64,000 nt of DNA from 34-65-8 sp046294735 (GCA_046294735.1 JBKBKB010000003.1:124001-188000); one strand, 5' to 3'; shown: positions 51,254 to 60,954, counted from the first letter of the stretch. The notes: generated from the sequence alone by a model not told the origin. Made by a program: numbers and translations.

Positions 51254-53113
51254 CTACCCCATCTTCTTGAACAGCCAGGAGAATGTGCCCCCGCTGCGCG
51301 GCGTCATCCCTTCGATGACCAGTTGCTGGATCGGGTGCGGGCGCCCTTGCCCGTCGACCCACATGCTCTCTTCCACCGACAGTGTGGCGGCATTGGCGTC
51401 GCCCGCCATGCGGAACTGCCAGTAGGTGCCGTCCGGCAGCGCCAGCCCTGCGCCTTTCCGGTCCTCTGACAGGCCGAGTTCGATGCCGGGGCCAATGTGG
51501 AAGCGGATCGCGTAGCCGACCTTGCCCCGCTTGCCCTTGCGGTTCGCCGGAAGCAGCAGGTCCTCGCCGCGCAACTCGGTCCCGTCGTCGCGCATGATCA
51601 GGATGCGGCGGTGGATCAGGTTGTAACGGGCGGCATAGCCGTCATGACTTCCCTCGACGCGGGTTGCCCCGCCATTGCCGAGGTCGAGCGTGCGGCGGTC
51701 GATTTCGACCTCGTTAACCCCGGTGCCGAGTTTGCCGCCCAGCAGCACGGCGGTGGAATTGGCGTTGTCGAGCACGAGGGCGGAATGGGCAGCGGTGGCG
51801 CGCAGCCCCTGCTCGATCCGCACCGGCACCTGCCCGCCGCCGAAGGCCGCGCCGCCGCAGTTGGTTACCAACCGCTGGCCGCGAACGCTGAATTCGAACG
51901 CCAGGGTGGAGGCGCAGCCCCACCGCGCATGGCGTGCCAGCGGCGGCGGCGCGGCGTCGAACTGCAGCACCGCCTTGCCCCCCGCGATGCGCTGGTAGCC
52001 CCACTGGCGCACGTCCTTGAGCGGGCGTGTCCGCACCCCGCTGGCATCGATCAGGGCGGCGATCCGGTCGGCTGTCACCGCCCCTGCCCCCTGCCAGTTG
52101 CCCAGGCCCCCGTCGCTGTGCACCAGGCTGAGCAGGGGCGGAACCAGCAGGGCCAGCATGGTCTGGAGCGCTTCGGGAGGATCGCGTTCCACCGCGCGGT
52201 AGCAGGCGATCAGGTCAACCAGCAGGGCGATCACGTCCATCTGGGTAAGCGGACTGCGTGACAGCACGCCGCCATCCTCGCTGACCAGCTCGCCCAGTGC
52301 ACGGATCAGCCCGGCCTCGCCATAGAGGCGGCGCGGCTTGCCATCGGGCAGCAGCAGCCCGGCGGCGGTGATTGCGCACCAGCCCGCCACCTCGCCCGGA
52401 CGGTCGGGTGCCTTGACCACGGTCTTGTCGAGCCAGCGGGCGGTATCGCCAATGGCCTTGAGCGCTTTTGGTCGCAGCGCCGAATCGTTGCCCGAGAGGA
52501 TCAGCGGCGCATGGACCAGCCAGGCCAGCAGGCGGTGCCCGGCATGTTCCACCTGCCATGCCGCGCCCTTGTCAGGGCCGCGATTGGCTGCCAGCCAGGC
52601 GGCCAGCACCCGCTCTGCCGTTGGCACACACTGTTCGCGCGGCGCACTGGCGGCAAGATCGCGCAGCCAGGCAAACCCGTGCACCACCCGCTCGAACGGC
52701 GGAGTCAGCCGGGCGACGGGGGAAAAATCCATCTGCGCGATCGGGGCCTTGACCCCGTGGACCAGGAAATGCCCGGCGCGCAGCGCCACCCCTGCGGCCC
52801 GCTCGCCGGTCAGCGGCGTGGCCACCGTTCCGAGCAGCCGCGGCCTGGCCGGTTTGGCGAAAGGCGACGTCAGGGTGGAACCGGGGATGCCCAGGCGATA
52901 GGCCAAGCGGATCAGGCGCTCGCCCGCGCCCAGGCTGGGCGGGGCAAAATCCGCCAGCGCCAGCGCGCGACCGGGTTCGAGCATGGCCGCCTGGGGCGCA
53001 TGGCCCCGGATCAGCGCATCCTCGTGGCTGTCGCCCGGCGGCAGGGCAAGCGCCTCCTCGGTCGCGATGCGCTGGGCCTCCAGCTCGCCGCGCGTGGTGG
53101 CGCTGTCCATCAA
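51254..53113 (-). CDS. Heparinase II/III-family protein
   Basis: 619 residues. Alpha/alpha toroid N-terminal half with FAWLRDLAAS, then the beta-sheet C-terminal half: VLQFDAAPPPLARHARWGCASTLAFEFS and HSALVLDNANSTAVLLGGKL. The family includes polysaccharide lyases and non-enzymatic homologues found in sphingomonads; the substrate is not assignable. It overlaps rpe by four bases (ATGA), and the rpe-heparinase-purH order is a common alphaproteobacterial arrangement. Confidence 0.87.
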   Translation of the reverse strand: MMDSATTRGELEAQRIATEEALALPPGDSHEDALIRGHAPQAAMLEPGRALALADFAPPSLGAGERLIRLAYRLGIPGSTLTSPFAKPARPRLLGTVATPLTGERAAGVALRAGHFLVHGVKAPIAQMDFSPVARLTPPFERVVHGFAWLRDLAASAPREQCVPTAERVLAAWLAANRGPDKGAAWQVEHAGHRLLAWLVHAPLILSGNDSALRPKALKAIGDTARWLDKTVVKAPDRPGEVAGWCAITAAGLLLPDGKPRRLYGEAGLIRALGELVSEDGGVLSRSPLTQMDVIALLVDLIACYRAVERDPPEALQTMLALLVPPLLSLVHSDGGLGNWQGAGAVTADRIAALIDASGVRTRPLKDVRQWGYQRIAGGKAVLQFDAAPPPLARHARWGCASTLAFEFSVRGQRLVTNCGGAAFGGGQVPVRIEQGLRATAAHSALVLDNANSTAVLLGGKLGTGVNEVEIDRRTLDLGNGGATRVEGSHDGYAARYNLIHRRILIMRDDGTELRGEDLLLPANRKGKRGKVGYAIRFHIGPGIELGLSEDRKGAGLALPDGTYWQFRMAGDANAATLSVEESMWVDGQGRPHPIQQLVIEGMTPRSGGTFSWLFKKMG

Positions 53114-53772
53114 CCGTCTCCCCTAAGGGCCGCGATATTGGCGGCATAGTGGCCGGCGCCACCCTTGAACGTGGCCGATCCGGCCACCAGCACATCGGCT
53201 CCGGCATCGACGCAGCGGCGGGCGGTTTCCAGATTGACACCCCCGTCGACTTCGAGGCGGATCAGTCGGCCGGTCGCGTCGATCCGGTGGCGGATCGCCT
53301 CGATCTTGCGCAGCTGGCTGTCGATGAAGCTCTGGCCGCCAAAGCCGGGGTTGACGCTCATCACCAGCACCAGGTCGGCCAGGTCGAGCAGATAGTCGAG
53401 CGCTTCAACCGGGGTGCCGGGATTGAGCACGACGCCCGCCTGCTTGCCCAGCCCGCGGATCGCCTGCAAGGTTCGGTGGACATGCGGCCCCGCTTCGGGA
53501 TGGACCGTGATGATGTCCGCTCCGGCCTCGGCAAAGGCTTCGAGATAGGCGTCGACCGGGGAAATCATCAGGTGAACGTCGAACGGCTTGTCGGTATGCG
53601 GCCGAAGCGCTTTCACCACGGCGGGACCAATGGTGATGTTCGGCACATAGTGCCCGTCCATCACGTCGATATGGATCCAGTCGGCCCCGGCCGCATCGAT
53701 CGCGCGCACTTCTTCCCCCAGCCGGGCAAAATCGGCCGAAAGGATGGAAGGAGAGATCAGGGGTCGGGCCAT
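53110..53772 (-). CDS. rpe: Ribulose-phosphate 3-epimerase
   Basis: 220 residues. Starts RPLISPSILSADFARLGEEV, with DWIHIDVMDGHYVPNITIGP (metal/catalytic Asp and His), PFDVHLMIS, VLVMSVNPGFGGQSF and EVDGGVNLETA. Interconverts ribulose- and xylulose-5-phosphate in the pentose phosphate and Entner-Doudoroff-linked network. It overlaps the heparinase gene by four bases. Confidence 0.97.
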   Translation of the reverse strand: MARPLISPSILSADFARLGEEVRAIDAAGADWIHIDVMDGHYVPNITIGPAVVKALRPHTDKPFDVHLMISPVDAYLEAFAEAGADIITVHPEAGPHVHRTLQAIRGLGKQAGVVLNPGTPVEALDYLLDLADLVLVMSVNPGFGGQSFIDSQLRKIEAIRHRIDATGRLIRLEVDGGVNLETARRCVDAGADVLVAGSATFKGGAGHYAANIAALRGDG

Positions 53773-53977
53773 ACTCGCACAGATTTGCTGTCAGGATGCC
53801 ATGGCCGTAGAGTCGCACCCGAATCGGAACAAGCTGGTGCGTGGCGCTTTTCCACATCGGCCCGCGCGGCAATTAAGCCGCAATTCAGGCCGCCGTGGCT
53901 ATTTCCGGACCGTTCAACGCGCTGAACAGCGCCCCTGCCGCCCCAACGGCGCACCAGATTTTTCCCAGGAGCACGAC

Positions 53978-54469
53978 ATGAAACAGGGTTTCCGGATTGC
54001 TGCAGCCACGCTGACACTGAGCGCACTCGCGCTCACGCCGGCAGCGTCGGCGCAGTACCGCAACACTGTCGCCCATAACCCGGCCAGCTGTAACGATGCC
54101 GGCAGCCCCAAGATCCGGGTCCAGGTCAACGGGGTCAAGGAAGCGCGCGGCACCGTGCGCGCTCAGGTCTACTACGGCACCAAGGGCGAATGGCTGGAAA
54201 AAGGCAAGTGGCTGACCCGGGTGGAAACGCCGGCCCGAGCCGGGACCATGACATTCTGCCTGCCGGTTCCGGCGGCCGGAACCTATGCGGTGGCGGTGCG
54301 GCACGATGTCAACAACAACGGCAAGACCGATCTCAGCACCGATGGCGGCGGGATGTCGAACAATCCGCCGATCAATCTGTTAAACCTCGGGCGGCCCAGC
54401 CACACCCGAACGGCCTTTCAGGCCAGTGCCGGAGTGACGACCATCTCCATCAACATGCGCTATCGTTAG
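53978..54469 (+). CDS. DUF2141-family secreted protein
   Basis: 163 residues from ATG 53978 with AGGAG upstream. Signal peptide ends PAASAQ. IRVQVNGVKEARGTVRAQVY and the loop HDVNNNGKTDLSTDGG (calcium-loop-like) are the DUF2141 signature; the C-terminus is beta-rich. Probably periplasmic or outer-envelope. It is convergent with the nucleotidyltransferase-like gene. Confidence 0.8.
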   Translation: MKQGFRIAAATLTLSALALTPAASAQYRNTVAHNPASCNDAGSPKIRVQVNGVKEARGTVRAQVYYGTKGEWLEKGKWLTRVETPARAGTMTFCLPVPAAGTYAVAVRHDVNNNGKTDLSTDGGGMSNNPPINLLNLGRPSHTRTAFQASAGVTTISINMRYR

Positions 54470-54473
54470 GGAC

Positions 54474-55364
54474 TCAGCGCACGCGGCTGCGCCAGACCTG
54501 CCACAGCACACCCGGTGCCGCCAGCACCGGGTGCCGTTCGCGCCATGGTGTGACCTCGACCGGCACCCCCGTGTGCCGCTCAATTTTCCACGCGGCATAG
54601 CGCGCTGCCCCTTCGAATGTCGTGCTCGCCTTGATCAGGCGCACCACATTGAGAGGCTTTCCCATCCGCCGCCGTGCATTCCACCAGCGCGCGATGCCGC
54701 GCCGCTCAGAGGGCGCGAGCTCGGGCCGCAATTGGCCCTTGTCCTGCCTGAACGCGATGCCATCGGCCTCCAGCGCCAGCGGCAGCAGGCCATCGAAGTG
54801 GGCGGCGTTGACCGACAGGATCGAATCTTCCCGCCCGGCTTTCTCGACCCGGAACTCGGCGCGATAGGTCGCCTGGAACAGCGCGCGCCAGTAATCCTGC
54901 GCGGTTCCGGCGGGCGGGCCAAGCGCCACCGCCAGCCGGGCAGCGGTGCGTGCAGCCTGTGCGAGGGCATCGACAATCTTGCCCCGCGTATCCGTATCCC
55001 TGGCAAATACCAGTGCGCTGGGCTGGACAAACCGCGCCCAGATCGTGGTGTCGCGGCTGTCCCCCCGGCAGGCGCGGGCGAATGTGTCCAGCGCCATGGT
55101 GGCGACTTTCGCCCGCAATGCGAGCTCGCCCGCAGCACGTTCGTGATAGCTGACCCGGGGCCAGATCCTGTCCTGCTGCGGACCGGGCAGCAGGAGGTAG
55201 AAATCAAGCACGCCGTCGAGTTCGCCGGTTCGCAGGTTGGAGCCGTAGAACAGCGCGGCTTCGGCCCCTGCGGCCTCGGCCAGGGCGCGGGCAAATCCTG
55301 CTACCTCGGGTCTGACAGTGCGGTTTAGCTGCGCCGCAATCCGCGCTTCGAGCCCAGTCGTCAT
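54474..55364 (-). CDS. Nucleotidyltransferase-like protein, possible Tam41-type CDP-DAG synthase
   Basis: 296 residues. The N-terminal AALFYGSNLRTGELDGVLDFYLLL has a nucleotidyltransferase-like GS/DxD arrangement (Gly41-Ser42 and Asp54), similar in kind to mitochondrial Tam41, a CDP-diacylglycerol synthase. The rest is helical with conserved Arg/Lys (KAGREDSILSV, RWWNARRRMGKPLNVVRLIK). The stop-start overlap with the lipid kinase gene upstream (ATGA) suggests a shared lipid path. The functional name is inference; the family has no match I can confirm. Confidence 0.55.
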   Translation of the reverse strand: MTTGLEARIAAQLNRTVRPEVAGFARALAEAAGAEAALFYGSNLRTGELDGVLDFYLLLPGPQQDRIWPRVSYHERAAGELALRAKVATMALDTFARACRGDSRDTTIWARFVQPSALVFARDTDTRGKIVDALAQAARTAARLAVALGPPAGTAQDYWRALFQATYRAEFRVEKAGREDSILSVNAAHFDGLLPLALEADGIAFRQDKGQLRPELAPSERRGIARWWNARRRMGKPLNVVRLIKASTTFEGAARYAAWKIERHTGVPVEVTPWRERHPVLAAPGVLWQVWRSRVR

Positions 55365-56350
55365 GGCACCACAAAGCGCAGGCTGGGTCCTCGCGTCACC
55401 CGGTAATGCCCGGCAGGGAAAGCTTCCCCGTCGAGGATATAGTCTTCGCCAATGGTCAACTCAAACGAGTCTACACTGCGGTAGTGCACCCCGCGCCGTT
55501 CGGGATCGGCCAGCCTCAGGCCAGCAAGCAGCAGCGGCATCATGGCCAGAATCCGCCGAGCCGGCCGGTCCAGCACCACGATCTTGAGCCCTTCCTGCAG
55601 CACGCCGAACAGGCGAATCCCGCCCGGAAACCGTTCCAGCGTCGATGCCAGCATGATTGAACGGCGCCCTTCATAACCCGCCCCGGCATGGGGCAGCGCA
55701 GCACGCTCCTCGCCCAGCAGAAGCTCCATCGGGGCGCCGCGCCGCCACGGATTGGCATCGCTGCCGAGCAGCGCCTGAATCACCCCCCAGCCAGCCGTGA
55801 CGATTACCGCAAGGCTGTTGAATGCTCCCAGCCGGTGCGCGTCCTGCCCGGCGCGGATGCCGACCGCATACCCGCCTGCGCCGAGAATGAACCCCGCCAG
55901 CGGCGGTCCGCCGCCCGCGTCTGGCGTAACCACCAGCGGTCGTCGCACAATCCGGTGCCCCCGGTCCCATGCTGCCACGGCATCGGGCAGGGTCCAGCCG
56001 GACGGAGCACCGAGATCAACATTGAGGGCATTGGTCTTGCCCTTCGGCAGCACGGCCAGGGCCGGCCAATTGTTATCGAACACGTCCAGCCCGGCGGTCA
56101 GCACATCGCGCACGGTGCCATCGCCGCCATTGATGATCAGATATTCTACGCCCAGTTCCGCAAACCCGGCCAGGGCGGTATGGATCTCTTCCCGTGTGCG
56201 GGGCTGGGCCAGATGGACGTTGGGCCGGGCAGCAATGTCCAGATCGCGGCCCTTGTTGCGATGGCTGCGCGGGTTGTAGATCACGCCCACGACCGGTGCT
56301 GCGCTGTCGCTGCGCAGTGCGGTGCCGGTCGTGTCGGTCTGAACCACCAT
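55361..56350 (-). CDS. Diacylglycerol kinase-family lipid kinase (YegS-like)
   Basis: 329 residues. VVGVIYNPRSHRNKG at the N-terminus and the kinase signature INGGDGTVRDVLTAGL (ATP site), then LAVLPKGKTNALNVDLG in the DGK catalytic domain, and a C-terminal beta-sandwich with DGEAFPAGHYRVTRGP. It phosphorylates diacylglycerol, sphingoid base or related lipids; which one is open. In sphingomonads, which make sphingolipids, a sphingoid substrate is possible. It precedes the nucleotidyltransferase gene. Confidence 0.88.
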   Translation of the reverse strand: MVVQTDTTGTALRSDSAAPVVGVIYNPRSHRNKGRDLDIAARPNVHLAQPRTREEIHTALAGFAELGVEYLIINGGDGTVRDVLTAGLDVFDNNWPALAVLPKGKTNALNVDLGAPSGWTLPDAVAAWDRGHRIVRRPLVVTPDAGGGPPLAGFILGAGGYAVGIRAGQDAHRLGAFNSLAVIVTAGWGVIQALLGSDANPWRRGAPMELLLGEERAALPHAGAGYEGRRSIMLASTLERFPGGIRLFGVLQEGLKIVVLDRPARRILAMMPLLLAGLRLADPERRGVHYRSVDSFELTIGEDYILDGEAFPAGHYRVTRGPSLRFVVP

Positions 56351-56435
56351 GGGGCGCCGCCTTTAGCCGTCCTGCGGCGCCGCTGCACACTTTTTCTGCC
56401 TTTCCGCCGCCACGATTCGCGATAATGTCATTGTC

Positions 56436-57644
56436 ATGCTGCACCCCAACCTCCTCGATTCCGCCCGCTCGCTGTCAGACCGCATTGTTGCCCTGCGCCG
56501 CGCAATCCATGCCGAACCGGAACTCGGCCTGCACACGCCGCGCACTATGGCCAAGGTCCGCGCGGCGCTCGCGCACTTGCCGCTCGAATGGCGCGAGGGG
56601 CCCTCGACCACTGGCCAGGTTGCAATCCTGCGCGGCGCGCGGCCCGGTGCCGAGGGGCACGGGCGGGTGCTGCTGCGCGGCGACATGGATGCGCTGCCGA
56701 TGGACGAGCACACTGGCCTGCCGTTCGCCTCGACGATCCCGGGGCGGATGCATGCCTGCGGTCACGACACCCACACCGCCATGCTGGTCGGTGCGGCTGA
56801 ACTGCTCGCCGCGCGGCAGAGCGAGCTGGCGGGTGAGGTCATGTTCATGTTCCAGCCGGGGGAAGAGGGCTATCACGGGGCCCGCTTCATGCTTGATGAC
56901 GGGTTGCTTGACCCACTGCCCGATGCTGCCTTCGCGCTCCACATCATGCCCAACGCGCCGCACGGCGTGATTGGTGGCCGGGCGGGCCCTCTGCTTGCGG
57001 CCGCCGACCAGTTCGACATCGTGGTGACGGGGCGGGGCGGCCATGCCTCCATGCCGCACGACACGCGCGATCCCGTTCCGGCCGCCTGCGCGATCGTCTC
57101 TGCGATCCAGGCGATGGTCACCCGCCGCTTCAATGCCGCCGACGCGGTGGTGGCGACCGTGACCCAGATCAATGCCGGGACAGCGCACAATGTGATCGCT
57201 GACTTCGCAATCCTGCGCGGCACGCTGCGCAGTCTGTCGCCCGGGCATCGCGCCCAGCTTCATGCCCTGCTGCGCGAGGTTGCCAGCCACACCGCATATG
57301 CGCACGGGGTCGAAGCCGAGGTAACGATTACCGAAGGCTTCCCGGTTACCATCTGCGACGCCCGCGCCGTCAAACTGGGGGCACAGGTGACCCGGTCCGC
57401 TTTGGGGGGGCAGGCCTGGCGCGACCTGCCGGGCCCGATCATGGGCGCGGAAGACTTCGCCTATGTGCTGGAGAAAGTGCCAGGCGCGATGTTGTTCCTC
57501 GGCGTGGCGCAGGCAGGCGAGGACTGGCGCCAGTGCTGCGCGATCCATTCGCCCCGGATGCATGTCGACGAGGCAGCCATGCCCAGCGGCACCGCCGTTC
57601 TCGCAGGTTGCGCCTTGCAATTTCTTGACCGGGGCTTTGCCTGA
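56436..57644 (+). CDS. M20D-family amidohydrolase
   Basis: 402 residues. Metal-binding motifs: LLRGDMDALPMDEHTG, MHACGHDTHTAMLVGAAELL, and FQPGEEGYHGARFML, plus HASMPHDTRDPVP in the dimerisation domain. Members hydrolyse N-acyl amino acids, hippurate or auxin conjugates. No signal peptide, so cytoplasmic. The substrate is unassigned. It is divergent from the lipid kinase and followed by the acyl-CoA synthetase gene after 96 bp. Confidence 0.92.
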   Translation: MLHPNLLDSARSLSDRIVALRRAIHAEPELGLHTPRTMAKVRAALAHLPLEWREGPSTTGQVAILRGARPGAEGHGRVLLRGDMDALPMDEHTGLPFASTIPGRMHACGHDTHTAMLVGAAELLAARQSELAGEVMFMFQPGEEGYHGARFMLDDGLLDPLPDAAFALHIMPNAPHGVIGGRAGPLLAAADQFDIVVTGRGGHASMPHDTRDPVPAACAIVSAIQAMVTRRFNAADAVVATVTQINAGTAHNVIADFAILRGTLRSLSPGHRAQLHALLREVASHTAYAHGVEAEVTITEGFPVTICDARAVKLGAQVTRSALGGQAWRDLPGPIMGAEDFAYVLEKVPGAMLFLGVAQAGEDWRQCCAIHSPRMHVDEAAMPSGTAVLAGCALQFLDRGFA

Positions 57645-57740
57645 CGTAACGCCAGCAGTTTACGCCGCTAAGCAAACCTGCCTAGGTTCCGCCCGAAGGC
57701 CGGACAGATCACGATTCGGCTACCTCTGGAGAGGATACCG

Positions 57741-59294
57741 ATGTCCGGCAGCCAACTTTACCACCCGACCTATGGCGATGCGCTGGCCTTCCATGCCGCG
57801 ACCCGGCCCGATCAGACCGCGCTGCGCTATGGCGATGCCGTAACCAGCTACCGCGATTATGATCGGCATGTGACGCAAATCGCCAATGGCTTGGCTGCAA
57901 TGGGGCTGAGCAAGGGCGACCGCATCGCCTATTTCGGCAAGAACAGCGCCCACGCTGTGGAACTGGCGCTGGGCGCGGCGCGGGCGGGCATGGTGTTCAT
58001 CCCGATCATCTGGCGGCTGGCCCCGGCCGAAGTTAAATTCATCATGGCCGATTCCGGTGCCCAGGTGCTGTTCCGCGAGGATGAATTTGCCGATGTCGAA
58101 TTCGACGGCCGGATTGTCTCGATCGAGCAGGATTTTGCCGCCTGGCGCGATGCCCAGAGCGAAGCTGCGGTGACCACTGCGGTCGGCCCGCAGGACCCCC
58201 TGCTCCAGCTTTACACCTCCGGCACCACCGGTTTGCCCAAGGGTGTGGTGCTGAGCCATCACAATGGCACCCACATGCGGCCCCTGATGAAGCAGCACAA
58301 TATCTACTGGTACTGTGCTGATCCGGGCGACAGCATTATCCTCGCCATGCCCTATGGCCATATCGCCGGGGTCGGCACGGCGCTTGGCGCGGCTCTTGGC
58401 GGGCAGGAATTGCTGATCCACCGCGAATTCGATCCAGTCCTGCTGATCGGCGATGTCGAGCGTTACCGGGTCAAGTGGCTGTTCCTCGTCCCCGCCGCGA
58501 TCCGTCTGCTGTTGTCCCATCCGGCGGCGGCAAGCGCCGATTTCTCCAGCGTGCGCGGCCTGACTTATGGTGCCAGCCCGATTCCGCTGGACCTCCTCAA
58601 GCAGGGGGTGGAGCGGCTCGGGTGCGATTTTGCGCAACTGTACGGCCTGACGGAGACCTTCGGCACCGTCGTCAGCCTGCCGCCGGACGATCACAAGCCG
58701 GAGAACGTGGTTGGCCGCGAACAGGTCATGACCTCGGCGGGCAAGGCGCTGCCCGGCACGGAAATCGCAATTCTCGACGAGCAACTCCGGCCCTTGCCCC
58801 CGGGTCAGATCGGTGAGGTCGCGATCCGCGGTGACAGCGTCATGCTTGGCTACTGGAACCGCCCGGAAGAAAACGCCAAGGCGATGATCGAAGGCGGCTG
58901 GTTCCGCACCGGCGATGCCGGCATTCTGGACGAACAGGGCTATCTCTACATCCAGGACCGGATCAAGGACATGATCATCACCGGGGGCGAGAACGTCTAC
59001 CCGGCAGAAGTGGAAAGCGCGGTGTTCGGCCATCCCGACATCGCCGATGTCGCCATTATCGGGGTGCCCGATGACAAGTGGGGCGAGGCGGTCAAGGCGG
59101 TGGTCGTGCGCCGCCCCGGGAGCGATCTTGACGAGGCTGGCGTGATCGCCTGGGCAAGGGAGCGAATTGCAGGCTTCAAGTGCCCCAAGTCGGTCGATTT
59201 CATCGATGCCCTGCCGCGCAACCCAAGCGGCAAGATTCTCCGCCGCGAACTGCGTGCGCCCTACTGGGAAGGCAAGGAGCGCATGGTCAACTGA
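57741..59294 (+). CDS. AMP-dependent acyl-CoA synthetase
   Basis: 517 residues. The P-loop-like LLQLYTSGTTGLPKGVVLSH, YGLTETFGTVVSLP, TGDAGILDEQGYLYIQDR and GGENVYPAEVESAVFGHP, ending with the catalytic lysine in NPSGKILRRELR. It activates a carboxylic acid (fatty, aryl or other) to acyl-CoA; the specificity cannot be told. Preceded by GGAGAGG. Single gene just before tRNA-Thr. Confidence 0.93.
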   Translation: MSGSQLYHPTYGDALAFHAATRPDQTALRYGDAVTSYRDYDRHVTQIANGLAAMGLSKGDRIAYFGKNSAHAVELALGAARAGMVFIPIIWRLAPAEVKFIMADSGAQVLFREDEFADVEFDGRIVSIEQDFAAWRDAQSEAAVTTAVGPQDPLLQLYTSGTTGLPKGVVLSHHNGTHMRPLMKQHNIYWYCADPGDSIILAMPYGHIAGVGTALGAALGGQELLIHREFDPVLLIGDVERYRVKWLFLVPAAIRLLLSHPAAASADFSSVRGLTYGASPIPLDLLKQGVERLGCDFAQLYGLTETFGTVVSLPPDDHKPENVVGREQVMTSAGKALPGTEIAILDEQLRPLPPGQIGEVAIRGDSVMLGYWNRPEENAKAMIEGGWFRTGDAGILDEQGYLYIQDRIKDMIITGGENVYPAEVESAVFGHPDIADVAIIGVPDDKWGEAVKAVVVRRPGSDLDEAGVIAWARERIAGFKCPKSVDFIDALPRNPSGKILRRELRAPYWEGKERMVN

Positions 59295-59402
59295 GGCCCA
59301 CCCGGTCCGGCGGCCGCCAGCCATCTGCGCCACTTGCCTTTATCGGCCCTGATGGTCTAGAGCGCCGCGCGCAGGCTGCAGTCCCGTCTCCGCGCCCGCA
59401 AT

Positions 59403-59478
59403 GCCGCTTTAGCTCAGTTGGTAGAGCACATCATTCGTAATGATGGGGTCACGTGTTCGAGTCACGTAAGCGGCACCA
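59403..59478 (+). tRNA. tRNA-Thr(CGT)
   Basis: 76-nt cloverleaf with CCA encoded. Acceptor stem GCCGCTT (59403-59409)/AAGCGGC (59468-59474), D stem GCTC/GAGC, anticodon stem CATCA (59429-59433)/TGATG (59441-59445) with loop TTCGTAA, anticodon CGT at 59436-59438 (reads ACG), TTCGA in the T-loop and discriminator A59475 followed by CCA. Confidence 0.96.
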
Positions 59479-59529
59479 TTCTGTCACGGGCATGGAGACA
59501 TAGCCTCGATCGCTCGATATGGACGCGCG

Positions 59530-60078
59530 ATGGCCCGCCTGCTTTTGTTCAACAAACCCTTCGGAGTACTGTCGCAGTTCACCGACCGCGGATCGCCGAC
59601 GGTTCGGTCAACCTTGTCGGACTTCATTGCGGTAAAAGGCGTCTATCCCGCCGGCCGGCTCGATCGCGACAGTGAGGGCCTGCTGCTGCTGTGCGATGAT
59701 GGGCGGCTGCAGGCGCGCATTGCCGATCCGCGCTTCAAGCTGCCCAAGACCTATCTGGCGCAGGTCGAAGGTGATCCGCAGGAGCCGGATATGGACCGTT
59801 TGCGGCAGGGCGTGCGGCTGAGGGATGGAATGACCGGCCCGGCCGAGGCTGCCCGCATCGACGCGCCGGAGCTGTGGCCGCGTGACCCGCCAATCCGCCA
59901 GCGCCAGTCCATTCCTGACAGCTGGCTGCGGCTCACGATTCGAGAAGGGCGAAACCGGCAAGTGCGGCGCATGACGGCGGCAATCGGGTTTCCCACCCTC
60001 AGGCTGGTGCGCTGGTCAATCGGCGACTGGACTGTCGAGGGACTCGCGCCGGGTCAGTATGAAGAAATCTCAGCCTAA
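59530..60078 (+). CDS. rluE: 23S rRNA pseudouridine synthase RluE-like
   Basis: 182 residues. LLLFNKPFGVLSQFTDRGSP and YPAGRLDRDSEGLLLLCDDG (catalytic Asp45), with REGRNRQVRRMTAAIGFPTL at the end. No S4 domain, so it belongs to the short RsuA/RluB/RluE subgroup; similarity to E. coli RluE motif order (QFTD) favours RluE, which makes psi2457 of 23S rRNA. Confidence 0.88.
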   Translation: MARLLLFNKPFGVLSQFTDRGSPTVRSTLSDFIAVKGVYPAGRLDRDSEGLLLLCDDGRLQARIADPRFKLPKTYLAQVEGDPQEPDMDRLRQGVRLRDGMTGPAEAARIDAPELWPRDPPIRQRQSIPDSWLRLTIREGRNRQVRRMTAAIGFPTLRLVRWSIGDWTVEGLAPGQYEEISA

Positions 60079-60111
60079 GCCCAGGGCAGATCGCAAGGTT
60101 TTCCAGCCCCG

Positions 60112-60954
60112 ATGAACTATCGCCATTCCTTCCATGCCGGCAACAGCGCCGATGTCGTGAAGCACAGCCTGCTGATCGCCCTTGTCCGGGCTTTGCAGCT
60201 GAAACCCTCTGCTCTGACTCTGATCGATATCCATGCGGGCTGCGGGCTCTATGACCTTGAGAGCGATCAGGCCGGGCGCACCGGCGAGGCCGCACAGGGC
60301 GTGCTGCGGGCCTATGCCGACCCGAACCCATTGCTGGATGACTTCCGCGCCGCCGTGCAGATGGTCAATGCGGGGGCGGGTGAGGGGGCTGGACCGCGAC
60401 TTTACCCCGGCTCGCCGCACATTCTGGCGCAGCTTGTGCGCCCGCAGGATGCCCTGATCCTCAACGAAAAGCATCCCGAGGACGCCTCAACCCTGCGGCG
60501 TGTGATGCGCGGCACACCCGCAGCCGTGCATCAGCGTGACGCATACGAGCTGTGGTTGGCCATGCTGCCGCCTAGCACCCCGCGCGGCGTGGTGGTGGTC
60601 GATCCACCTTACGAACAGACTGACGAACGCGCCCGGATCACCGCAACCCTCGCCACCGCCATGCGCAAATGGGCGCATGGTGTGACGGTGATCTGGTATC
60701 CCCTGAAGGATCGCCCGGCGCATATGCGGTGGAAGGACAAGCTGCGCAGGCTCGGCATCCCGAAGTTCCTGTGCGTAGAGCATTGGCTCTATGATACCGA
60801 TCAGCCCGGCATCTATAACGGCGCCGGGCTGTTCATCATCAACCCGCCCTTTGCCTTCACGCAAGGGCTGCCGCCGCTGCTGCAAGCCCTACGCGCCGCG
60901 CTGGCGCCGGACGGGCATAGAGGGGAGCTCACAGCGGTTTGGTTGGTCGCTTAG
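60112..60954 (+). CDS. rlmJ: 23S rRNA (adenine-N6)-methyltransferase RlmJ
   Basis: 280 residues. MNYRHSFHAGNSADVVKHSL start, SAM motif LIDIHAGCGLYDL, and VVVVDPPYEQTDE (DPPY catalytic motif IV) are the RlmJ pattern, m6A2030 of 23S rRNA. It follows rluE by 33 bp, both being rRNA modification enzymes. Confidence 0.93.
   Translation: MNYRHSFHAGNSADVVKHSLLIALVRALQLKPSALTLIDIHAGCGLYDLESDQAGRTGEAAQGVLRAYADPNPLLDDFRAAVQMVNAGAGEGAGPRLYPGSPHILAQLVRPQDALILNEKHPEDASTLRRVMRGTPAAVHQRDAYELWLAMLPPSTPRGVVVVDPPYEQTDERARITATLATAMRKWAHGVTVIWYPLKDRPAHMRWKDKLRRLGIPKFLCVEHWLYDTDQPGIYNGAGLFIINPPFAFTQGLPPLLQALRAALAPDGHRGELTAVWLVA

Noticed and set aside
57720..59333. 537-codon minus-strand frame opposite the acyl-CoA synthetase.
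   Set aside because: Antisense shadow; the plus strand has all the adenylate-forming enzyme motifs.
59403..59478. tRNA-Thr as an integration (attachment) site.
   Set aside because: No direct repeat of the tRNA 3' end, integrase or foreign-looking genes on either side; the neighbours are housekeeping.
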